Program-made: the position numbers and the translations under genes | Notes under the pieces: generated by a model | Seen by the model: only the letters and a program-made list of their open reading frames with translations | Database searches by the model: none | What the model was told of the DNA's origin: nothing | Part shown: positions 37,843-46,589 of the stretch, piece by piece | How positions within the stretch are numbered: position 1 is the stretch's first letter | How the letters are laid out: each line of letters opens with the position of its first letter | Source of the DNA: Termitomyces sp. T153 | Taxonomy: Eukaryota > Basidiomycota > Agaricomycetes > Agaricales > Lyophyllaceae | DNA length: 64,000 bases | Reading direction: 5' to 3' | Assembly (NCBI GenBank): GCA_018296165.2 | Contig: JACKQL020000014.1 | Location: 124,001 to 188,000 of the forward strand

Positions 37843-39650
37843 GCTGAGCTGCATGAGTACGCCAGACCGGTCTGCAAGACAGCAGGAGAAACACCTCTCC
37901 CCCCTCTGAGGGCTATCAATCACGAAATACTGCTGATTGACCCAAACAAGATTTATGCTTGGCGGCCATTGTGATGCCCTGAAGCAATGAGGCCCCAATG
38001 GGTGGCCAAGCGTGATGCCTACATAAAAAGCGGTCGGTGGAGGGTCACGAGCATAGGCAACACAGTGCCAATGTTGCTCATCCCCAAACCAGGGCCGGTG
38101 AAAGCTGGGGAGGCCCCATGAATGCGCACCATGTTTGATCTACGGGCACAGAACACAAATACAGTAAAGAGGTTGTCTCCTTTGCCCGACATTGATGGGA
38201 TACTCCGCCGGGTGGCACGTGGAAGGTACCGCTCAATCCTCAATGGACAGGATGTGTATGAACAAATACGCATTGTGCCTGAACATGTTAACCGCTCAGC
38301 CATTACTACACCTGACGGAAATATGGTAAGCAATGTGCTGCAGCAGGGTGACTGCAATGCGCCAGCAACGTACCAAGCACTTATGAACCACACTTTTTTG
38401 GCATTCCTAGGAAGGTTTCTAGACGTATACCTAGACAACATCATAATTTACTCGGATATGCTGGAGGAACATGTCCGGCATGTCAGAACCGTGATTGACA
38501 TCCTAAAAGGGGAAAAGCTCTACCTTGGTGAAAAGAAGATCCATTTCCTATGTAAGGAGATGAGGGTCCTAGGTCGTATTGTAGATGACAATGGCATATG
38601 GATGGACCCAGATAAGGTTGATGCCTTAGTACGATGGAAAGCTCCAACAAATCGGGACTTACTACAAGGATTCTTGGGAGCTGCTGGATATTTTGCAGAT
38701 GACATAGACCACATACGTATCCCAATGGGGGTTCTCCATGGGCTTACTGGAGACACGGTACCCTTTTGCTGGGAATATACTCATCAGTGAGCATTTGAGG
38801 ACTTTAACGCCTGGCTGCTCACTGTAAGGAACATCACCACAGGCAGCTGATCTATGGGCCTGATGCTGAACCTGTCAATGTTGTCACAGACGGCTGTGGT
38901 ACAGGGATAGCTGGGGTGGTCAGTCAAGGGAAGGAGTGGCGCACCACAAGGGTAGCTGCATTCTTTTCAGCTAAATTAACCTCAGCACAACAGAACTACC
39001 CAGTGCACAAGATTGAAATGCTTGCAGGCATTGAAACCATGATGCGTCACTGAGACATTCTGCAAGGGGTCAGATTTGTGTGGTACACAGATCACAAAGG
39101 ATTAATTCACCTATTAAATCAGAAGAACTTGTCGGTCCAACAGGCCCGGTGGCTGGAAAAGATCAGCGAGTTCAACTTTGCGGTGGAATACGTCCCTGGT
39201 GTGGAAAATATATTGTCTGATGCGTTGTCATGGCTTTATGCCTACAATGAGCCTGGGACAGTAAGAGCCAGGAGTGAGTACACTTACCACAATGTCATTG
39301 ACAATGACTCGTTAAAGGACCATGATGTGTCAATGCCTGTCCTGGTGGGAAAGGAGGGCGAGCTGTCTAGCCTCAACAGCATGGAAGTAAGCACCAAAAA
39401 TGCTGAACCCAGCCTGGAAAAACAGATCGAGACTGTCCAGAAGAGCCCACGACAACACTGCAAGTTACAAGTGGCAGAGACTGGACGACCTGAGACAAGT
39501 CGGGAGTTCGCATCATGCATGACCCGAAATTTTGTCCTGAATGGGCCAGGAGGACAAAAGGAGGGTGAGGATATCAGAGACACTGGCAATAAGCTCACTA
39601 TACGAATCCCTGCCAAAGTCCTGAACAAGGAAGAATTCCATGATGAATGA
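37843..39650 (+). pseudogene. Gypsy element B reverse transcriptase and RNase H
   Basis: RT motifs are MRTMFDLRAQN (about 38122), SILNGQDVYEQIRI, TPDGNM, QQGDCNAPATYQALMN and the catalytic box VYLDNIII, where the second Asp of YLDD is Asn. GAC to AAC at a CpG explains it. RNase H follows in another frame: VVTDGCGTGIAGVV, a TGA where HRDIL is expected (about 39051), WYTDHKGLIHLLNQKN and VENILSDALS. TGA stops also lie at about 37972, 38119, 38788 and 39648. A frameshift falls between 38790 and 38835. Inactive by several criteria. Confidence 0.9.
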
Positions 39651-39889
39651 TTAGCTCACTGAGCAGCTGACTTAAGTAAGATCAATAAAGATGAGCCTGT
39701 GGCACTAACAGAAATGCTGAGCGGAGGGCGAGAACCAGTAGACTTACTTGGAAACATCAGTGGAAGATATTTTGAGGACCCAGTGTTCTGAAAAATCATA
39801 GAACTACTACGAGAACACAAGAACTTCGAAGTTACAAATGACGAGCTTGTATATTTAAAAACAAATGGAACTCGGGTGTTATGCATCCC

Positions 39890-40880
39890 TAATGTATGAG
39901 TTGCTGGACGAAGTCTAAGAGAAATCATCATATCAGAGGCGCATTTGGTTCTAGCACACCTGGGAGCAACTAAGACTTTAGCTTACCTCCGAAATCATGT
40001 TTGGTGGAAGGAAATTCATCATGATGTGACAACCTACTGTAAGTCCTGTCAGACCTGCAGTAGAAACAAACCAGTAAACCACAAACCTTACAGATTGTTA
40101 CATCCACTTTCCGTACCCACACAACCCTGGGAAGTTATAGGGATCGACTTCGTGGGGCAATTATCCAAGTCAAAAGGACATGACGCCACCTTTGATTCGA
40201 TCATGGTGATCATTGACCACCTCACCGCAATGGTGCACTTGGTCCCCAGCCAAACTAACTACGCAGCTAAAGATGTAGCCAAACTCATATTCTCTGAAGT
40301 TTACAAACATCATGGGCTGCTGCGTGCCATAGTCAGTGATCAAGACACTTACTTCACTAGTACATTTTGGACTCACCTGCACTCCTTAATCGGAACCAAC
40401 CTAAGAATGTCCAGTTTGTACCACCCCCAGACTGATGGGGCTACTGAACGTGCCAATCGTACAATTGTACAAATGATTCGACAAAGCATTAGTCCAGCTC
40501 AGACTGACTGGGTAGCCAAGCTCCCTGCAGTGGAATTTGCCATCAACCTGGCATGCTCCGAGAGCATGGGATACTCACCATTCTTCCTGAACCATGGTTG
40601 AATGCCCCGATCCATGGTGTGGAATCCTGCAGCCCCTGACAAATACACGGGTGTAAGGATATATGCCCAACATTTGAGAACGGCTATCATGGCAGCACAC
40701 AACAGCATACTAGCAGCAAGAATCAAACAGGTTCGACTGGCCAACCAAAAATGTCAGACAGTTCCCTTCACGGAAGGTGACCTGGTATACGTGTCGACAA
40801 AAAACTTAACCTACCCTAAGGGATTGGCACAAAAGTTAATTCCAAAGTTTGTAGGGCCATATTTTGATTCTACATGACTA
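39890..40880 (+). pseudogene. Gypsy element B integrase
   Basis: The HHCC zinc-binding part, HLGATKTLAYLRNHVWW with CKSCQTC, is at about 39957-40060. The DDE core keeps all three acids: GIDFVG (about 40143), VSDQDTYF (about 40335) and ERANRTIVQM (about 40447). A TGA at 40599 interrupts the frame after FFLNHG. The C-terminal GPY module (KLIPKFVGPY, about 40835-40864) is followed by a +1 frameshift. The catalytic core itself is undamaged, unlike the RT. Confidence 0.9.
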
Positions 40881-42372
40881 TGGGAACCACTCATTCCATG
40901 TGAACCTACCTGCCACAATGAGACAGCGCAGGATTCATGATGTGTTCCATGCATCCTTACTTCGTATCCACCATCCTAATGACAACCGATTGTTCCCTGG
41001 ACGATTAGACAAGCAGGTAATGGAGCCTGAACAACACCCGCACAAATGGACTGCCAACAAAATACTTAATCACGCCGGTACCAAGTCAAACCTCCTATTC
41101 AAAGTATTATGGAAGTCAGGCGACAAGACTTGGCTACTCCAACCCCAAGTGGAGGACCTGAACCTATTGAAGCCTTATCTTGACGTTCAAGGAGCCACCA
41201 CTGTGGCGGAGCTCCTGATCGGTGTTGGTCAGCCGCCTCCACACGACCCCCAAATTTTCCTCGATGGATCAAAAAATGAGATGAAAATTGACTCAAAAAT
41301 TTCAAGACCTATGGCTATAAAAGGAGGAAGGGGTGCTTCATTAAATTCTATCGCAGTTTATCGCTTGAGCCCCCCCACTTGCATAACTGTCTCCCCCATT
41401 CACTCCCACCTTAGTCATCCTCTGCCTTCCATGGGTCACCGTTCGCGATCTGAAAAGGGACTCAATCCCCCCAACAAGGACAACAAAAATCGCCCCCTTC
41501 ATCATTACGAGACCCCCAGCAACATCTCTTTCCGGGCCTCGGACGGAATGATCATCCTGGTCGATATTAACAGCCGGAGTGTTGGGTTAATGCTCTCCCC
41601 CACTCAGTTCCAGATGTATCAAGACTGGGATGCAAATTGCAGGAAGGACCCATTCTATGGTGATCACAACCCCATGCCCATGGGGTATGCTGACTGCGCC
41701 GATATGTTCAATCGTCACCCCATGTATCCCTGCAAGCTTGTGACCTGGGATAACAAGCGCCAGGGCTTTTTCTCCCCTTACTATTCCATCCCCTCAACTG
41801 CGATCCAGTTCAAATCCATCGATAAATGCTATCAGTCTTTCCTCGATGTTGGCCTTCTGCGCCCTAACGGAGACGTCAATCAGCAACATTGGCAGACGGT
41901 CTTGTCGGCTATCCTCAGGCCACACTCCCAGTTGGAACGGAATCATGAGCGTGGCAAGGAGAAGCGTCTCAGGGCAGAGCTTCAACAGGCTCGCAAAGAA
42001 GATTTACTTCCCTCTCACCTCTGCGCACCCCCAAAAAAACAACACAAGAAGCACATGGATCAAACTTCCGGGCCTGCTACAGATATGTCCAGCCCAATTC
42101 CCCCTTCCTACCATCGTCACTCCCACTACTTCCCGTACCCTCGAGGCAAGCAAGGCCAGGGTGCTGCGCCACGCGCCTGCAACTATCCCCATCAATCCCA
42201 GCGTCAGGGGTCCACCTCCGCGATCAACTCGGTGCCCATTCTGTTTACACCCCTCTCACCCCGCATTGTGCCCATAGCTGGTAGTTCCCAAACCGCCTCT
42301 ATGGTAGACTCTATCGGAAACAAAGACTCGGCCCCCGCCACTGGACATGTTGACCTTGAAGATACGTCTTGA
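40864..42372 (+). CDS. Integrase C-terminal tail plus extra uninterrupted domain, env position
   Basis: 502 codons without a stop, after the +1 frameshift. The first about 140 residues continue the integrase: LHDYGNHSFHVNLP, the HDVFHASLLRIH motif and a chromodomain-like stretch with FKVLWKSGDKTWLLQP. From ATG 41431 (MGHRSRSEKG) comes a separate region of about 313 residues. It has a globular-looking core (SFRASDGMIILVDINSRSVG to YQSFLDVGLL, about 41530-41860), then a charged helix and a Pro/Ser/His-rich tail. There is no signal peptide or membrane segment. CpG is abundant and no TGA interrupts it, in contrast to gag-pol. It may be an accessory ORF carried by this Gypsy lineage; function unknown. 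Confidence 0.6.
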   Translation: MILHDYGNHSFHVNLPATMRQRRIHDVFHASLLRIHHPNDNRLFPGRLDKQVMEPEQHPHKWTANKILNHAGTKSNLLFKVLWKSGDKTWLLQPQVEDLNLLKPYLDVQGATTVAELLIGVGQPPPHDPQIFLDGSKNEMKIDSKISRPMAIKGGRGASLNSIAVYRLSPPTCITVSPIHSHLSHPLPSMGHRSRSEKGLNPPNKDNKNRPLHHYETPSNISFRASDGMIILVDINSRSVGLMLSPTQFQMYQDWDANCRKDPFYGDHNPMPMGYADCADMFNRHPMYPCKLVTWDNKRQGFFSPYYSIPSTAIQFKSIDKCYQSFLDVGLLRPNGDVNQQHWQTVLSAILRPHSQLERNHERGKEKRLRAELQQARKEDLLPSHLCAPPKKQHKKHMDQTSGPATDMSSPIPPSYHRHSHYFPYPRGKQGQGAAPRACNYPHQSQRQGSTSAINSVPILFTPLSPRIVPIAGSSQTASMVDSIGNKDSAPATGHVDLEDTS

Positions 42373-42556
42373 TCCCGCTGCCAACTAAACCTATATACTC
42401 ATCGGCGAACACGCCAGCTTCCTGTCCTTACTCATTATTGATGCTCGACCACACTCTTTTGCTCCCCTCTGTCTTTACACGGTCCCCACTTCCTCTCACT
42501 TACCTCTGTCGTTTATGAGGCATCCTATCGAACCCCATGAATGCCTGGAGGGCGTA

Positions 42557-42795
42557 TGTAACGACGCGCTGCCAAGTCTAAACACGCGGTCACTACCTCG
42601 GTACCTCTGGCTTCATCTTTATTCCGACATGACTATACTTTACTTACGTACAGCGTTTATACGATATATAATAGTGCGACATGTATCGTATACGGTAGAT
42701 CCTCTCAATCTAGGACTTACAACTGTTCTGGTCGAAGGTCTCTGAGTTTCACTCTCTCTCGTGCGACGTTACCGTATCATCACGCAAACGTCACA
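42557..42795 (+). repeat. 3' LTR of Gypsy element B
   Basis: 239 bp, same sequence as the 5' LTR plus the 7 bases GGACTTA at about 42712-42718. Followed by target duplication GATGT at 42796-42800. Confidence 0.93.
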
Positions 42796-42800
42796 GATGT

Positions 42801-43647
42801 CCTCGTAAGGAGTATGGTGGATAATCTATAGGTCACGTGTGTCGAGTGGACCCTCGCACATCCCGTACCCAACAAACATGCCGCGCCCCCACTCAATCCT
42901 CAGGCCTCAGGCCTTAACTACGGATGCACCTTGCGTGCAGTTTCAAGCCCCGCACACTTTTCCAAGCCCCGAGTCACGTCCAGATACAGTGCGCCGTTGA
43001 AACATTTTTACGACGCGACATGCAGTGTTGCAAGTCTGTATGGACCGGTCATATGACGTGTCACGAGGTGTGGAGTCAGAGTACGGCTGGGCGCAAAATG
43101 AATGTAAGCAACGTTCAGTTCCTCAAGGTATTCTTATAATGGTGCTCTCGTTCGGAAAGACAGTTGCATCCATGATTTCATCTCGCAAAGTCCCCAGCGG
43201 TGCAACCTGTCCTTCGATGCCGACTTTTCTTCAGCTTTTGATCCAAGAATCTCTTGTTGGCGGTACATATAACAATTACATCAAAACAATTTCGCTATCC
43301 GAACAGGTTTCTAGGATATCCTCTCCAAGTCCGAATGAAAGACACGATTGCCGGTCGTATTCCTGACACGCAAAGTTTTCTGCGAAGCCTGAATCGGTCT
43401 TATATCATATACGGCTTTTTCAATCGGATCTCTTGATTTATATCTTTGCCCCTGGATATGACGCGTCAGACATACCAATTGATGATATTTCCTGAAGACC
43501 AGACCCTTGGAGTTTTGGGAATACTCGATATAACCAAAAGTTCGCCTGGGCTGAAGACAGTCGTTCTGTTGCTGAATGTCAATGCTTTTTTCACAGTCGC
43601 GATGGTGCCTATCTGTTTACTCAAGGTTGAGTGAGAATGATAATCAT
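42801..43647. other. Host-like spacer without a confident gene
   Basis: CpG-containing sequence with several short frames on both strands and no coherent domain. On the minus strand, sequence running into the Gypsy target site ends in a possible donor (CAG/GTATGT reconstructed across the target duplication). An exon may have existed here before insertion, but I could not build a model. Confidence 0.35.
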
Positions 43648-44083
43648 TTAGCATTCGCCGGAGTTGCTGACCGGGTATCCGTTTTTCATGTCCCAGTCTG
43701 AGCTCAGCACAGGGAAGACGACAGGCTGGATATTTCCATGGTAAAAGCGTTCGGTTTCGCACTGGATCATACTCTGGTGTTTGCGCAAGTAGACTGTAAA
43801 ATCCAGGGACCCTTCGATACGGTACCCGTAGGATTCGGGACATGGGACATTTTGTTGGCCCTATGAGTTAGTTGTTGGTTGGTGAGCGCCGGTAAAGTGC
43901 ACGCCAATCGCAATAGTAAGTTCAACATACCGTCAAGACCTCGATTTGCGGATCGAACACTCTAACAATGTCACCCGCTTTCAGAGTATGGTTTCGAGTG
44001 AGATCGGGGCAAAGATCGCCTATATTGAGATCCTGCTCGACGATTTGAACACGAACTGACGTCTTCAGCTTGCACGTGGCCAT
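43648..44083 (-). CDS. Small two-exon gene of unknown function
   Basis: On the minus strand exon 1 is 44083-43931 (51 codons from ATG) and exon 2 is 43860-43648, ending in TAA. The GT-AG intron of 70 nt (donor GTATGT, acceptor CTCATAG) keeps the frame, giving 121 aa. The protein starts MATCKLKTSVRVQIV. It has a compact beta-rich look (HTLKAGDIVRVFDP), several Cys and a polar end, with no signal peptide or membrane segment. A further upstream exon is possible from ATG 44181 with donor GTTCGT and acceptor TATGTAG, which would add 14 residues. I do not recognise a family. CpG-rich host composition and the frame-preserving intron support a real gene. Confidence 0.55.
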
Positions 44084-44500
44084 GTTCTACATAGTATGTC
44101 AAGCCAAGAGATCTCGTTCACTACTTAAAAGTTAGTACGAACTGGGTACATGTCTTTCAGCGGTGTTGTTGGGCGATCCATAGTCTAGCGCGATTGCTAT
44201 GTGCCCGACAAAATTCAAAGTCAGCAATAAGGCATTTTACCGATGTAATGACTAACTTACAATTTGGCGAGGAGTGGAAGCTTTCTGAGAGTTAACATTA
44301 ACTCTCCACATCTCAATGATTTAAATACGTCAGGTCCAGTTTGCACTATCTATCAATCTATTTATCAATCGATCGATCAAGAAGACACCATGAAGTCCCA
44401 TGACTGCCCATCGATGACCCAGTACACCTTACACCTGAGTAGCCTACGGCACGGTACGCCTCAAGCCCATCATACTCGTGTGTACTGTCATGTAACTACA

Positions 44501-44990
44501 TCACTTATCATATACTTGCTTGTCTTGAGAGCGTGAAAGTCCGCAGAAAGAGGCAGAAAGAGGTACGGAATAGAGTGTATTTGCAGCGGCACGTTTCACT
44601 ACTTGTAAGTGAACAACCACCGAGTGAAAGTTCTTGGCGTGATTGCCGTGTGCCAATATTACCTTGTGACACCCTGGAACCCTTTTGGGGAAGGTCGTGG
44701 TGAGTTCGCCATTCTCAGCAGCGACGTCCTCAATCCATGGCTGGCAATGTTGCATGCAGCTTGATAGCTGCAAGTTTTCCTCTTCTATTCCCTACATTAC
44801 ATTACCTCCACCATTTTGCCAGCCTTCTTTCTAGGCTCTCTTGCACATGGGAACACATGTTCCATCAGAGTCACAGGAAGAATTTCACGCATATACGGTT
44901 CGAGAACGTGCTGCGGGGTACAAAAGACCACGCCCAAAACACGCGTTGCGACACGGGTGGTGAGAATCAAAGTCAAAAAGCAGAAGGAAT
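44501..44990 (-). CDS. Candidate split gene, unknown product
   Basis: A minus-strand reading frame can be followed from about 44990 to 44806 (includes YMREILPVTLMEHVFPCARE). It continues after a short GT-AG gap at 44805-44768 with MQHCQPWIEDVAAENGE and FPKRVPGCHK. It then ends either at TGA 44501 or just after an alternative donor near 44665. The 38-nt gap is shorter than normal fungal introns, so the junction is doubtful. No start codon is fixed and no family is recognised. Confidence 0.3.
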
Positions 44991-45064
44991 GTGATAGTGT
45001 CGCGTAGCTTGAAAGGAATTAGTAGTCAGTCAATTGAGTTCTAATCTTCTTTCTTCTTCTATAA

Positions 45065-45475
45065 TATATGCGGCGACGGACGTGGGAAAGTGGCTGTGCC
45101 TATATATGCGACGACTGTTTGGGATTCTGCTGAAGTAAGCCTGACTAATGCTGACCAATTCTTACATAAGAATTGCCTTTTAAAGCAGTTGGCACTTTGA
45201 ATAGGGAAAAACAGACAGCTTTGGTTGATAGCATGAATCTATTGTTTCTTTGAGCCATTAAGTTTGATATTTCAGGTAATTTTCAGCCTTTTTTAGGCAT
45301 GACTTATGTGAAATGTACTGTCTTTTGATGTACCTCTTCAAGCAACACTTCTCATGTCCCATGCCTGTATTCCTTATACCAAAAAAGTCCAAGACAATGA
45401 ATTTTCATGATCAAAATCTATAGTATATGCGACGACTCCTGGGAAAGTGGCTGTGCACCCATTATATGCGACGAC
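45065..45475. repeat. Repeated motif modules at the Helitron 5' side
   Basis: Four copies of TATATGCG(A/G)CGAC lie at 45065-45077, 45103-45115, 45424-45436 and 45463-45475. Each pair brackets one copy of GGGAAAGTGGCTGTGC (45084-45099 and 45441-45456). The two modules are direct repeats 359 bp apart. They may be 5' end sequences of the Helitron or iteron-like Rep sites; the role is inference. Confidence 0.7.
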
Positions 45476-46589
45476 GAATCTTAAGAAACTGGGTTCCATC
45501 AATCCTTATGTAATGCTTATGTAAAATTACGTAAGTTGGCTGGCTTCAAATTTTCGGCCAGTTCCTTGGAAAGATCAATCGATCACGTAAACATCAAAAA
45601 CATCGCACCAAGTCTCTCTTTCTTTCTTCCCGAAAACTGAAGCTTCCAACATTGTCTCTGCTTTGATACTGTGAGAAAAGGCTTTGATTGGCTTGATAGA
45701 CTTTCCTGAAGAGGCTTCACTTACTTGGCCATGTATTATTCTACTACTGAGTGTCATCTCCAATCACTGATCAAACTGATAACCAGATCTTCACTATTGC
45801 ATCTTTTATCAGGCTATTTCTTAGCATTGAGTAGCTTTCTGTCCTTGAGGTGGGCCTTCTTTTCTTTGCCTAATTGTCTGATGGCTGATTTTGATGGTGT
45901 ATAGAAGCTGAATTTCTTATGTATACTTCTTTTCTGAGGGTCATCTCTATTGACTGATCATGACTGAAAACAGACTTCACTGCAGTCTTTATCAGGCTTT
46001 TTTTCTGTGCATTCAGTAGCTTTGCAGGTATGTTTTCTCTAAGTTAATTTGAGAGCTGATTTGTGAGCAGTATCTGTTTTTTTTTTCAAGCAGCTATTGG
46101 TTTTCTACTTTCAAGGTAAATCTCTTTTTCTGTGCTGACAGTTGATCTTCATGTTCTCTCAGTAGAATCTTTGCTCTTATCCTCACATCATATTTGAGCC
46201 ATTTTATATGTGGCTCTCACTCAGGTAAGAATGTTTCCTGCTAATTCAAGCCTGTATTTGACTGATAATTTGGTAGTTTCTGCTTTCTGTGTTATACTGC
46301 TGTTATCCTTCAGTTTTGGGCAGTTGCTGAGTATGTGTTTCTTATTTTTCTCATCTAGAAGAATCATCATTAGCTTGAATTCAGAATCAAACATTGCTTT
46401 TTATTGAGCACTTCTAATAATTTTTATCAGTTTACTTTTCAAGCCTTGATTATGTGAGTACTTATTAACTATTTTTTGATTCTTTGTTTATTGATAAAAT
46501 TCAGGCCACCTTCTACCCAGGAACTACCCAGTACTCCTGAGAGTCAAAGACAACAGTCTCGCTCTCAAAGTAGACTACAATTGTTGCAA
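45116..46589. other. Helitron leader upstream of the Rep-helicase gene
   Basis: AT-rich leader with no long frame. A stretch near 45505-45565 (CTTATGTAATGCTTATGTAA) recurs at 54469-54535. TTG-initiated frame continues upstream of the chosen start to 46476, and an acceptor-like ATTCAG at 46498-46503 could mark an upstream untranslated exon. Confidence 0.45.

Larger units (their letters stand above)
33562..42795 (+). mobile_element. Full-length 9.23-kb Ty3/Gypsy retrotransposon (element B)
   Basis: LTRs at 33562-33793 and 42557-42795 both run TGTAACGACG...ACGTCACA. They are identical except for 7 extra bases (GGACTTA) in the right one. Target duplication GATGT is at 33557-33561 and 42796-42800. 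Internal order is gag with zinc knuckle, protease, RT, RNase H, integrase and a C-terminal extension. The gag-pol frame is continuous from 33928 to 38790 apart from TGA codons. A frameshift occurs near 38800-38835 and another (+1) near 40865. Near-identical LTRs indicate a young insertion, yet the genes are dead. Confidence 0.95.

Noticed and set aside
33928..40601. Reassigned TGA codon (TGA read as an amino acid) in the transposons
   Set aside because: Host genes and the intact Helitron use normal stops and Arg codons, and the equivalent sites are CGA in intact relatives, so mutation explains the pattern.
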